Source: JBBQKG01 sp038326655 (GTDB taxonomy: Bacteria > Actinomycetota > Thermoleophilia > Solirubrobacterales > JBBDJG01). Taken from it: a stretch of DNA of 64,000 nucleotides. Positions 42,558 to 51,947 of this stretch are shown in pieces; the first letter of the stretch is position 1; each line of letters starts with the position of its first letter. A program made the position numbers and the translations under genes. The notes beneath the pieces are model-generated. The model saw only the letters and a list, made by a program, of their open reading frames with translations, made no database searches and was not told the DNA's origin. The stretch is from positions 62,001-126,000 of the forward strand of contig JBBQKG010000003.1 of assembly GCA_038326655.1 (NCBI GenBank). The letters are read 5' to 3'.

Positions 42558-44099
42558 ATGCCCGCGGTGCAGCCGGCTCCAAGAGGGCGTAACCCCTTCG
42601 ACGACGGCGGGGTCGAGCGCGGTCCGGACGGCGTGATGCGCTACACGGAGCGCCCGGCCTCGCTGGTCGCGATGCTCCGTGCGAGCGTCGAGCGGGACCC
42701 CGGCCATCCGGCGATCGTGGAGATCGGCGCAGGGACGCTCACCTACCAAGCGCTCTGGGACCGTGCCGCGCGCGTCGCCGGCGGCCTTCGCGCGGAGGGC
42801 ATCTCGCGCGGAGACCGGGTCGCGCTGAGGCTGCCGAACGGGCTCGATTGGGTGGTCGCGTTCTTCGGCGTCCAGCTGCTCGGCGCCGTCGTGGTGCCCG
42901 TCAACATGCGCTTCAAGGAGTCCGAGGTCGCCTACGTGATCGCGGATTCGGGCGCGGCATTCACCTTCGAGGAGGGCAACGCCCTGCCCGACGGCGATCC
43001 CGTCGCGGTCGCGGACCTCGAGCCGCAGGACCTCGCGGCGATCTTCTACACGAGCGGCACGACCGGCTTTCCGAAGGGCGCGATGACCTCGCACGAGAAC
43101 TTCCTCTCGAACAGCGAGAACGCGATCCGCTGTCTGAGCGTCGACCGCGCGGAGGGACCGGCGCTCAGCACGCTGGTGTCGGTGCCGCTGTTCCACGTGA
43201 CGGGCTGCAACAGCCAGCTGATCCCGCTGCTCGAGCTGGGCGGGCGCGTCGAGATCCTGGTCAGCCCGCTCGACATCGACGGCTTCTTCGAGGCGCTCAC
43301 CGAACACGGCGTGAACCAGCTCGTGTCGGTGCCGGCGATCTACCACGCCGTCACCCGCCATCCCCGCTTCGAAGAGCTCGACGTCCAGGGCGTGCGCTGG
43401 GTCTCATACGGAGGCGCTCCGATCGCGGAGAGCCTCGTGCGGCGGATCCAGGAGAGCTTTCCGAACGCCCGCGTCGGCAACGGCTTCGGGCTGACCGAAA
43501 CGAGCTCGCTGACCTCCTTCCTGCCCCACGAGGAAGCTGCGGAACACGCGGACTCGGTCGGTTTCGCGATGCCGGTCGTCGACCTGGCGCTCCACGAGCC
43601 GAATCCGGACACGGGTGTCGGCGAGCTGCTGGTGCGTGGTCAGAACGTCGTGCAGGGCTACTGGAACAAGCCGGACGCGACGCGGGAGACCTTCGTCGAG
43701 GACTGGCTGCACACCGGCGACCTCGCGCGCATCGACGACGACGGGCTGCTCTACATCGTCGACCGGGAGAAGGACATGATCAACCGCGGCGGCGAGAACG
43801 TGTACTCGATCGAGGTCGAGAACGCGCTCGCGGGCGCACCGGGCGTGGGAGAGGCGGCGGTCGTGGCGGTGCCGGACGAGATGATGGGCGAGAAGGTCGG
43901 CGCCGTGATCGTTCCCGGCGGCGGGGAGGCGGACCTCGACGTCGCCGCCGTGATCGCGCACGTCGCCGAGGGGATCGCGGACTTCAAGGTCCCGCAGTAT
44001 GTTGCCGTGCGCGGCGAGCCGCTTCCGCGCAACCCGGGCGGCAAGGTGCTGAAGGCGCAGCTGCGGGAGGAGACCGACTGGGGCGATCCGCTCCGGTAG
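42558..44099 (+). CDS. AMP-forming acyl-CoA ligase
   Basis: 513-residue ANL-superfamily ligase that activates a carboxylate to acyl-CoA via acyl-AMP. The P-loop IFYTSGTTGFPKGAM, GFGLTETS, the hinge DREKDMINRGGENVYSIEVEN and the catalytic Lys in RNPGGKVLKAQLR are all present. The usual aromatic or fatty-acid pocket residues do not reveal the substrate. A phosphotriesterase-like gene follows after 27 bases, suggesting an operon. Length and motifs are normal. Confidence 0.92.
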   Translation: MPAVQPAPRGRNPFDDGGVERGPDGVMRYTERPASLVAMLRASVERDPGHPAIVEIGAGTLTYQALWDRAARVAGGLRAEGISRGDRVALRLPNGLDWVVAFFGVQLLGAVVVPVNMRFKESEVAYVIADSGAAFTFEEGNALPDGDPVAVADLEPQDLAAIFYTSGTTGFPKGAMTSHENFLSNSENAIRCLSVDRAEGPALSTLVSVPLFHVTGCNSQLIPLLELGGRVEILVSPLDIDGFFEALTEHGVNQLVSVPAIYHAVTRHPRFEELDVQGVRWVSYGGAPIAESLVRRIQESFPNARVGNGFGLTETSSLTSFLPHEEAAEHADSVGFAMPVVDLALHEPNPDTGVGELLVRGQNVVQGYWNKPDATRETFVEDWLHTGDLARIDDDGLLYIVDREKDMINRGGENVYSIEVENALAGAPGVGEAAVVAVPDEMMGEKVGAVIVPGGGEADLDVAAVIAHVAEGIADFKVPQYVAVRGEPLPRNPGGKVLKAQLREETDWGDPLR

Positions 44100-44126
44100 G
44101 CGACCAGCGAGAGGGAGAGGAGAGCG

Positions 44127-45086
44127 ATGCCCACCGTCGAGACCGTTCAGGGGCCGGTCGATGCCGGCGACCTCGGCACCGTGCTGATCCACGAGCATGT
44201 GCGCTTCCGCGACGAAGCGGTCGCGGAGCAGTGGCCCGGCCGCTATGACGAGCAGGCCGAGCTCGACGCGGCAATCGAGGCCGTGGGCGCGGCCGCGGGC
44301 CACGGCGTGCGCACGATCTGCGACGCCACCGCGATGTTCGGAGGCCGTGACGTGCGCTTCATGCAGCGCGTCGTTCAGGAGACGGGCGTGCAGCTGATCG
44401 CCTGCACCGGGATCTACACGTACGACTATCTCCCGCATTACTTCGAGAACCGCACCGTCGATCAGATTGCCGAGCTGTTCGTCAGCGACATCGAGGAGGG
44501 AATCCAAGGGACCGGCGCCAAGGCCGGGTTCCTGAAGTGCGCGGCCGATGCTGCCGGCGTCACCGACAACGTCGAGAAGGTGCACCGCGCAGTCGCGCGT
44601 GCGAGCGTGCAGACCGGAGCGCCGATCATGGCGCACTCGCGGCCCGCCAGCAATACGGGACCGCGGCAGGTCGAGCTCTTCCGCGAGGAGGGCGTCGATC
44701 CGTCGAAGATCCAGATCGCGCACACCGGCGACACGGACGACCTCGACTACATCGACGGATTGCTGCACGCGGGCGTGATGATCGGGATGGACCGCTACGG
44801 GCTCGAGATGTTCCTCCCGATGGACCGCCGCAACGCGACCGTGGCGGAGCTGCTGCGGCGCGGGCACGCCGACCGGATCGTGATGTCGCAGGACTTCTGC
44901 GCGACGATCGACTGGTTCCCGCCCGAGGCGGTCGAGGGGCTCGTGGAGCAGGGGCTCGTGCGCAACTGGAGCATGACGCTCGTGTTCGAGGAGGTCCTGC
45001 CCGCGCTACGCGAGGACGGGGTCCTAACCGACGAGCACGTGCGCACGATGTTCGTCGAGAACCCTCGCCGCTGGCTCGCTGGTTAG
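44127..45086 (+). CDS. Phosphotriesterase-related amidohydrolase
   Basis: 319-residue amidohydrolase-superfamily protein. His22/His24 (VLIHEHVRF), the bridging Lys in GFLKCAADAAG, His in PIMAHSRPAS and QIAHTGDTDD, and Asp in MSQDFC supply a binuclear metal site. The family contains lactonases, carboxylesterases and phosphotriesterases. With an acyl-CoA ligase upstream, lactone opening before activation is plausible but unproven. Its last 63 bases overlap the convergent acyl reductase gene. Confidence 0.87.
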   Translation: MPTVETVQGPVDAGDLGTVLIHEHVRFRDEAVAEQWPGRYDEQAELDAAIEAVGAAAGHGVRTICDATAMFGGRDVRFMQRVVQETGVQLIACTGIYTYDYLPHYFENRTVDQIAELFVSDIEEGIQGTGAKAGFLKCAADAAGVTDNVEKVHRAVARASVQTGAPIMAHSRPASNTGPRQVELFREEGVDPSKIQIAHTGDTDDLDYIDGLLHAGVMIGMDRYGLEMFLPMDRRNATVAELLRRGHADRIVMSQDFCATIDWFPPEAVEGLVEQGLVRNWSMTLVFEEVLPALREDGVLTDEHVRTMFVENPRRWLAG

Positions 45087-46250
45087 CGGCGGCACCTTCG
45101 GCGCAAGGCCGGCGCGGCGCGCCGCCTGCGCTCGTGTCACCGGGGCGCGGCCCCACCGCGCGACCTGCGCGTAGTCGAGCAGCCGGTCGAAGTAGGTCTC
45201 GATCGGCGCAGCCGTCACTCCCACCGGCTCGAGCGCTCGTCGTGCCTGCTCGTTCGCATATCTGACCCGCATCGAGAAGTACGGGAAGAACGCGCGGCTG
45301 CGGTCGAGCCCCTCACGCAGCTTTCCGCCGCGGCGGCGCAGCAGCGGGTCGACGATCGTGCGGAACAGGGGCGGCGGGATCACGACCGGCTCCCGCCGCT
45401 CCATGCGCTCGGCCGAGAGCTCGAGCAGCCGGCCGACGGTGGTCGCCAGCGGGCCGGCGACGAGGTTGTAGGCCCGAAGCCGGTCGACCGGGCGCCGGCA
45501 GAGCTCGAAGACGGCATCGGCGACGTAGTCGACGGGCACCACGTCGACCGGCGCCGACCGGCGGGCGGGAAGGGCGTGGAGCGACCCCCGCGCGAACGCC
45601 TTGAGCGGCGAGTAGAGCACGTTGAAGGCGGCCGTCCAGCCGGTCCGGCGATCCCCGACCACGATGCTCGGGCGGAAGACCTGGATCGGGAGACGGTCGC
45701 CGTGCGCGCGCACGAGTCGCTCCGCCTCGAACTTCGACTGCTCGTAGGCATTCCTGAATCGCTGCCCCACGTCCAGCTGCTCCTCGGCGAACTCGCCGGC
45801 GCAGGCTCCCGCCACGTAAGCGGTCGAGATGTAGCCGAGACAGTCGAGGCCGCCGCGGCGGCGGCAGAGGTCGGCGAGGCGGAGAATCTCCTCCGTGCCG
45901 GAGACGTTGATGTGCCGCGAGCGGTCGAGCGGCAACGCGAACGAGACCGAGGCCGCCGAGTGCACGATGTCGGTGACGCGTTCGGTGAGCGCGTCGCGGG
46001 TCCATCGATCGAGCCCCAGCCCTGGCTCCTCGATGTCTGCACGAACCGCCGCGAGACGGTTCCGGTAAGCGTCGGGCGCCCCGCAGAGCCCTTCCACCGT
46101 CGCCCGCAGGCGTTGGTCCGCCTCCGCGTCGTCGCGCGCCCGCACCGCCACCAACACCGGCCGGTCGGTGCGCTCCAGGTATCGCGCAAGGATCTCCGTC
46201 CCGACGAATCCCGTCGCGCCTGTCAGCAGGACTGCGCCTTGCGGGCTCAT
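45024..46250 (-). CDS. Fatty acyl-CoA reductase-like NAD-binding protein
   Basis: 408-residue extended SDR of the NAD_binding_4 (thioester reductase/FAR) type. AVLLTGATGFVGTEILARYL is the nucleotide motif, GYISTAYVAG is the STAYV active-site strand and AYEQSKFEAERLV holds the Tyr-x3-Lys pair. It probably reduces an acyl thioester to aldehyde or alcohol. It lies 15 bases after the WS/DGAT gene with a good Shine-Dalgarno sequence (AAGGAGG), so the two look like a wax-ester unit. Its 3' end overlaps the convergent gene by 63 bases. Confidence 0.85.
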   Translation of the reverse strand: MSPQGAVLLTGATGFVGTEILARYLERTDRPVLVAVRARDDAEADQRLRATVEGLCGAPDAYRNRLAAVRADIEEPGLGLDRWTRDALTERVTDIVHSAASVSFALPLDRSRHINVSGTEEILRLADLCRRRGGLDCLGYISTAYVAGACAGEFAEEQLDVGQRFRNAYEQSKFEAERLVRAHGDRLPIQVFRPSIVVGDRRTGWTAAFNVLYSPLKAFARGSLHALPARRSAPVDVVPVDYVADAVFELCRRPVDRLRAYNLVAGPLATTVGRLLELSAERMERREPVVIPPPLFRTIVDPLLRRRGGKLREGLDRSRAFFPYFSMRVRYANEQARRALEPVGVTAAPIETYFDRLLDYAQVARWGRAPVTRAQAARRAGLAPKVPPLTSEPAARVLDEHRAHVLVG

Positions 46251-46265
46251 CTCGGATCCTCCTTG

Positions 46266-47624
46266 CTAGCGGGAAAGGGCGACCAGCTCGTCGAGCGACT
46301 GGTCGATCGCGTCCGCGACGAGGTCGGCGTCGGGAAGCGCCTCGCGGTCCGCGTAGATGCCGAAGAAAGCGTCGTCCCGGATCGTCGTGACGCCGATCGA
46401 CAACGCATGCCGGTCGGCGATCGGCACGACGGGGTAGGCCTCCTCCAGCTCGCACCCGAGCATGTACATCGGCTCACTCGGGCCGGGGATGTTCGAGACC
46501 GTGAGGTTGAAGACGAGGGGGCTCGCGATCACGCCCGAGAAGGCGTTGCGCACAGGCTGGGGCAGGTAGCCGATCGCGTCGAAGATCGCCTCCACCCAGT
46601 GCGCGTCCTCGTGGTCCTTCCGGCCGGCCGTCTCGGCGTGGATCGAGCGAAGCCGCCGAGCCGGGTCGGCCTCGTCGCAGGGCAGGTCGACGAACATGAA
46701 CGAGATCCGGTTGCCCGCGTCGCCGTTCTCGCCCGCACCGCGCACGTTCACCGGGACCATCGTCTTGAGCGGCACCGGCCGCTCCGCATGGCGCTCGAGC
46801 AGGCGGCGGACGCCGCCGGCCGAAGCGGCCAGCACGACATCGTTGATCGTGGTTCCGAAGCTCGCCTTGACGAGCCTGAGGTCCTGCAGCGGCCGCCGCG
46901 CGGTGGCGAGGTGCCGGAGCGGCGAGATCGGCGCGTTCAGCGCCGGCACAAGCGGCGCCGGGCGCAGCATCCCGGCGGCGGACCTGGCCGCGGTCGCGGC
47001 GATCTGCGCGGCCGTCAGCGGGGATCGCGCGACCCGCGCGGGCAGGCCGAGGATGCCGAGGTCGCCGCGCAGCTGGTCGACCACGCCGCCGACCATGCGG
47101 CTGAGCCCGGAAGGCTTCGGCTCGGGAGACCATCTGTCCGGAGCGGCCGGCTCCGGCTCGGGCGTCGGGTCGAGCAGGAGCGCCGCGAGCTCGACGGCGG
47201 CGATCCCGTCGACCATGCAGTGGTGAACCTTGCCGACCACGCCGATCCGGCCGTCGTCGAGTCGGTCTGCGATGCAGAGCTGCCACAGGGGGCGCCGGCG
47301 GTCGAGCTGCCGGGACATGCAGTCGTCGATCGCCTCGCCGAGTGTTGCGGAGCTCGCCCGCACGATATGGCGCGCCGGGTCGAAGTCCTCGTCGTCGATC
47401 CAGAGCGGTGCGTTCAGGCCGAGCGGGACCGAGGCCAGGCGCTGGCGGAAGCGCCGGCCCCGGCAGAGCCGGCCCTCGATGTGCCGGAAAAGGTCCTCGA
47501 ACTCAGGGCGCGGCCCCTCGTCCGGGGGCCGGAAGGTCGTGGCCCAGCCGACGTGCATGTGCGCGGTCGAGCTCTCGACCGCGAGAAACGAGGCGTCAAG
47601 TGGCGACAGCCGGGTTGTTGACAT
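46266..47624 (-). CDS. Wax ester synthase/diacylglycerol acyltransferase (WS/DGAT)
   Basis: 452-residue WS/DGAT bifunctional acyltransferase that esterifies diacylglycerol or fatty alcohol with acyl-CoA. The catalytic HHxxxDG is His134-Gly140 (VGKVHHCMVDG), and the second-domain motif appears as VSNIPGPSEPMYMLG near the C-terminus. The N-terminus RLSPLDASFLAVE is diagnostic. ATG 47624 is used because an upstream open frame lacks homology and a G-rich Shine-Dalgarno sequence lies just before it. The acyl reductase follows in the same transcript. Confidence 0.94.
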   Translation of the reverse strand: MSTTRLSPLDASFLAVESSTAHMHVGWATTFRPPDEGPRPEFEDLFRHIEGRLCRGRRFRQRLASVPLGLNAPLWIDDEDFDPARHIVRASSATLGEAIDDCMSRQLDRRRPLWQLCIADRLDDGRIGVVGKVHHCMVDGIAAVELAALLLDPTPEPEPAAPDRWSPEPKPSGLSRMVGGVVDQLRGDLGILGLPARVARSPLTAAQIAATAARSAAGMLRPAPLVPALNAPISPLRHLATARRPLQDLRLVKASFGTTINDVVLAASAGGVRRLLERHAERPVPLKTMVPVNVRGAGENGDAGNRISFMFVDLPCDEADPARRLRSIHAETAGRKDHEDAHWVEAIFDAIGYLPQPVRNAFSGVIASPLVFNLTVSNIPGPSEPMYMLGCELEEAYPVVPIADRHALSIGVTTIRDDAFFGIYADREALPDADLVADAIDQSLDELVALSR

Positions 47625-47818
47625 TGCGACCCCCCGGGTCTGGTTCCGATTGACTTGGATTCGAGCGGGCCGGCCGGCCGTCTCCTCCGGCGGCATCGCG
47701 ACAGGCGCACCCGCGGCAGTTAGAGCGTTCTGCCCAGCGATCACACCCGGAAACGCAGAAAGTTCTTAGAAACTGCGCAAATTGGCCGAAAGAACGATCC
47801 CGCTAGATTGCAGCGCCC
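47625..47818. other. 194-base non-coding gap upstream of the WS/DGAT operon
   Basis: The longest plain gap in the window. The right half (about 47757-47800) is AT-rich and contains AGTT-N6-AACT, a short near-palindrome. It must carry the promoter of the WS/DGAT-acyl reductase pair and the 3' end of the acyl-CoA dehydrogenase transcript. I see no gene, RNA or strong terminator in it. Confidence 0.5.
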
Positions 47819-48967
47819 CTACAGGCCCAGCTGCCGGCCGATGATCTCCTTCATGATCTCGTCGGTGCCGCCCCCGATCGGCCCCAGGCGGGCGTCGCGC
47901 AGGGCACGCTCGACGTCGTACTCGCGCATGTAGCCGTAGCCGCCGTGCAGCTGGACCGCCTCGTCGGCCACCTCGACCGCGGCGCGGCAGGCGAGCAGCT
48001 TCGCGCTCGAGACCTCGCGCAGCGCGTCCTGGCCCGAGACGAGCAGACGCAGGCCGTGGTAGGTGAGGTCCCGGCAGGCCTCGATCTTGGTCGCCATCGC
48101 CGCGATCTTGTGGCGAACGGCCTGGAAGCGCCCGATCGGCCGCCCGAAGGCCTCGCGCTCCTTGACGTATGCGAGCGTGCGCTCGAAGGTCGCCTGCATG
48201 CCCCCGACCGCTCCGAGCGCCATCGCGAGGCGCTCCCACTGGAAGTTGGCCATGATCAGGTAGAAGCCCTTGTTCTCCTCGCCGAGCAGGTTCTCCGCGG
48301 GCACGCGCACGTCGGAGAACGACAGCTCGCCCGTGTCCGAGGCATGCCAGCCGAGCTTCTCCAGCTTCCGCGAGACCTCGAACCCCGGCATGCCCTTCTC
48401 GAGCACCAGGAACGAGATCCCGTGGTGCCCGCCGTCGGGCGTGGTCTTCACCGCGGTCACATAGAAGTCCGCGCGCACGCCGTTGGTGATGAACGTCTTG
48501 GACCCGTTCACGACGTACTCGCCGTGCTCGAGGCGGGCGCTGGTCTTCAGGCCGGCGACGTCGGAGCCCGCGCCCGGCTCGGTGATCGCGAGCGCGCCGA
48601 TCTTCTCGCCCCTGATCGCCGGCGCAAGCCAGCGCCGCTTCTGCTCGTCGGTCCCGAACTTGTCGATCGGCGGCGTCGCGATCCCGACATGGGCGCCGAT
48701 CCCGGCCGCCACTCCCCCCGAGCCACACCGCGCCATCTCCTCGGCGAACACGGCACCGTGCACGGTGTCGCCGCCCTGGCCGCCGTACTCCTCGGGATAG
48801 GTGAGGCCGAGGAAGCCCAGCTCGCCCATGCGGGTGTACAGCTCACGCGGAAACTCCTCCGCCGCCTCCCAGGCGGGGGCATGCGGGCGGATCTCGCGTT
48901 CGACGAACGTCCGCAGCGACTCGCGCAGCGCCTCGTGCTCCTCGGTGAACGGCGGGATCAGCATCAT
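47819..48967 (-). CDS. Acyl-CoA dehydrogenase
   Basis: 382-residue acyl-CoA dehydrogenase. FAD and substrate motifs are AITEPGAGSDVAGL and NGSKTFITNG, and LHGGYGYMREYDVERALRD is present. The C-terminal GGGTDEIMKEIIG lacks the SCAD-type Glu, while the Glu in QWERLAM occupies the isovaleryl/long-chain position. The ATG overlaps the stop of the NTF2-like gene by 4 bases, making it the last gene of a coupled four-gene operon. Confidence 0.92.
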   Translation of the reverse strand: MMLIPPFTEEHEALRESLRTFVEREIRPHAPAWEAAEEFPRELYTRMGELGFLGLTYPEEYGGQGGDTVHGAVFAEEMARCGSGGVAAGIGAHVGIATPPIDKFGTDEQKRRWLAPAIRGEKIGALAITEPGAGSDVAGLKTSARLEHGEYVVNGSKTFITNGVRADFYVTAVKTTPDGGHHGISFLVLEKGMPGFEVSRKLEKLGWHASDTGELSFSDVRVPAENLLGEENKGFYLIMANFQWERLAMALGAVGGMQATFERTLAYVKEREAFGRPIGRFQAVRHKIAAMATKIEACRDLTYHGLRLLVSGQDALREVSSAKLLACRAAVEVADEAVQLHGGYGYMREYDVERALRDARLGPIGGGTDEIMKEIIGRQLGL

Positions 48968-49452
48968 GCGCGGACCCGGTCTGCCGCGTCGTGGCCCGCG
49001 CCGTCACGCTCGCGCGCCTCGTCCCAGCCCTTCAGCGTCGTGTAGCCGCGTCCGGCGTGGTCGAAGCCCAACAGGTTCCCCTGGCGGTTGGCGGCGTCGG
49101 AGTGGTGGTAGGCGCGGACCTCCGCGATCAGGCCGTCGCGAACCACGAACCACTCGGTGCCGCGGTCGATCCGCTGCTCGCCGCCGTGGCGGGCATCGCG
49201 CCAGAGCATCGTCCACTCGATCACGACCTCCTCGCCCTGCTCGATCGCGTGCTCCAGGTGCCAGCTCGCGTCGAGGTGCTTCACCCCCTGCTCGGTGATC
49301 TCGCCGATCTCACGAGCGCTGCGGTGCGGGCCGAGGCGCGTGTAGTAGTGGTTCGCGTCGGGCTGGAAGTGACGCGCGACCTTCTCGACGTCACCTGTGT
49401 TCAGGTCGCGGTAGTAGGCCCTGACCCGCTCGAGCGGTGTCATGTCGTTCAC
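48964..49452 (-). CDS. NTF2/SnoaL-like protein
   Basis: 162-residue cone-shaped NTF2-like domain (VRAYYRDLNTGDVEKVARHFQPDANHYY; VVIEWTMLWRD; IDRGTEWFVVRDGLIAEVRAYHH). The start is GTG 49452, preceded by GGGAGGG and overlapping the acetyltransferase stop (GTGA), with ATG 49443 as the alternative. Its own stop overlaps the acyl-CoA dehydrogenase start. Such proteins act as isomerases, cyclases or small-molecule binders. A second NTF2-like gene occurs in the divergent operon at 53684, so the domain is probably part of the pathway. Confidence 0.8.
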   Translation of the reverse strand: MNDMTPLERVRAYYRDLNTGDVEKVARHFQPDANHYYTRLGPHRSAREIGEITEQGVKHLDASWHLEHAIEQGEEVVIEWTMLWRDARHGGEQRIDRGTEWFVVRDGLIAEVRAYHHSDAANRQGNLLGFDHAGRGYTTLKGWDEARERDGAGHDAADRVRA

Positions 49453-49883
49453 GTAATCCCTCCCAGTAGCCGGACGAAGTGGAAGCTCGCGATCGTGTAC
49501 CGCTCGCGGAAGTAGAAGCGGTGCGCCTTGCGGCGCTGCACGCCGGAGCCGAGGTGGATCGACCCGCAGCCCTCGTTGCGGGCAAGCTCGACGAGGTAGG
49601 TGTTCAGCAGCCGGCCATAGCCGTGCGAGCGCCAGGCTTCGGCGGTGACCAGGTCGTCCACGTACATGTGGAGGCCGCTGACCAGGTTCGTGAAGAGGCG
49701 ATAGCCCGCCGCGGCGCGGCACTCGTCGCCGTCGAACAGGGCCGCCAGCCGGTAGCCCTGCGGATGGCCCGCCTCGTACCGCCGCCGGAACTCGGGCTCG
49801 TCGAGCTCGGTGCGGAGCTGCTGCATCACCGGGAAGACGGCCGCAAGGCGGGGGTCCCCCGGCGGGACCTCGAGGATGTCCAC
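49449..49883 (-). CDS. GNAT family N-acetyltransferase
   Basis: 144-residue GNAT acetyltransferase. LHMYVDDLVTAEAWRSHGYGRLLNTYLVELA contains the acetyl-CoA pyrophosphate loop (R-x-x-G-x-G/A pattern as RSHGYG), and GSIHLGSGVQRRKAHRFYFRERY is the usual C-terminal region. The GTG start follows the acyl-CoA dehydrogenase stop by 2 bases. It is coupled to an NTF2-like gene. The acceptor is unknown; CoA-dependent modification of a pathway intermediate or protein is possible. Confidence 0.85.
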   Translation of the reverse strand: MDILEVPPGDPRLAAVFPVMQQLRTELDEPEFRRRYEAGHPQGYRLAALFDGDECRAAAGYRLFTNLVSGLHMYVDDLVTAEAWRSHGYGRLLNTYLVELARNEGCGSIHLGSGVQRRKAHRFYFRERYTIASFHFVRLLGGIT

Positions 49884-49885
49884 CC

Positions 49886-51073
<1,188 letters not shown>

Positions 51074-51090
51074 ACGACCTCCCGGAAAAC

Positions 51091-51119
51091 TTGACAGGCT
51101 GGTCGGGCAAAGCTACAAG
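51091..51119 (+). promoter_or_regulatory. Promoter of the crotonase-BKACE operon
   Basis: TTGACA (51091-51096), 17-base spacer, TACAAG (51114-51119). This is the best -35/-10 pair in the window and points to the crotonase at 51162, giving a leader of roughly 35 bases. Confidence 0.6.
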
Positions 51120-51139
51120 AAGCCTTCGGAAAAGTAAAC

Positions 51140-51155
51140 AGTAGGACTTCCTACT
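51140..51155. promoter_or_regulatory. Palindromic operator in the divergent acyl-CoA promoter region
   Basis: AGTAGGA-CT-TCCTACT, a perfect 7-bp inverted repeat with a 2-base spacer, just downstream of the predicted transcript start for the crotonase operon and upstream of the acyl-CoA dehydrogenase operon. The MerR-type regulator at 56255 is the natural candidate to bind it, as MerR sites are closely spaced palindromes. This link is inferred. Confidence 0.55.
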
Positions 51156-51161
51156 TCCCGC

Positions 51162-51947
51162 ATGCCCAACTTCGAGACGCTTCTCTACGACACCGGCGAC
51201 GGCGTTGCGACGATCACGCTGAACCAGCCGGAGACGCGTAACGCCCTCTCCAACGAGCTGCTCGGCGACCTGCTCGCGGCCTTCGAGACGGCGCGCGCCG
51301 ACGGCGAGGTCCGGTGCGTGGTGCTGACCTCCTCGCACGAGACGGTCTTCTCCTCCGGCGCGAACCTGGCCGGCTTCGCGGCCGACGTGCCGATCGTCCA
51401 TCGCCACTTCGGCACGGAGCGCTTCGTGAAGTTGTTCCGTCTGATCGGGACGCTCGGCAAGCCCAGCATCTGCGCCGCCAACGGCCACGTGCTCGCGGGT
51501 GCGCTCGGGATCGCGCTCGCCTGTGACCTGATCGTGGCGAAGGAGGGAGCGACGTTCGGAACGCCCGAGATCAACGTCGGCGCGTTTCCCTTCATGATCA
51601 TGGCGCTGATCTACCGGAATGTCCCGCGCAAGAAGACGAACGAGCTGCTCCTGCTCGGGGACCGGATCGACGCGCGCGAGGCCGAGCGCATCGGGATCGT
51701 CAACAGGGTCGTGCCCGAGGCGGAGTTCGACGCCGCGGTGCGCGAATGGGCGGCGAAGCTGGCCTCGAAGTCGCCGGTGATCATGCGACTCGGCAAGGAC
51801 GCGATGTACCGGCAGCTCGACATGCCCTTCGAGGACGCGCTCGACTACCTGCGGTCCCAGCTCAGCCTCGCGATGACCACCGAGGACATCCTCGAGGGCG
51901 TGCAGGCGTTCTTCGAAAAGCGCGAACCAAACTGGAAAGGACGGTAA
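51162..51947 (+). CDS. Enoyl-CoA hydratase/isomerase family (crotonase)
   Basis: 261-residue crotonase. The oxyanion-hole segments are TVFSSGANLAGFA and ANGHVLAGALGIALACDL. The first hydratase Glu position reads Gly (AGALGIA), whereas the second keeps Glu in GTPEINVGAFPF, so it may be an isomerase, hydrolase or specialised hydratase. The ATG has no Shine-Dalgarno sequence. The stop is immediately followed by the carboxyltransferase ATG, so the genes are co-transcribed as the first two of a six-gene operon. Confidence 0.9.
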   Translation: MPNFETLLYDTGDGVATITLNQPETRNALSNELLGDLLAAFETARADGEVRCVVLTSSHETVFSSGANLAGFAADVPIVHRHFGTERFVKLFRLIGTLGKPSICAANGHVLAGALGIALACDLIVAKEGATFGTPEINVGAFPFMIMALIYRNVPRKKTNELLLLGDRIDAREAERIGIVNRVVPEAEFDAAVREWAAKLASKSPVIMRLGKDAMYRQLDMPFEDALDYLRSQLSLAMTTEDILEGVQAFFEKREPNWKGR

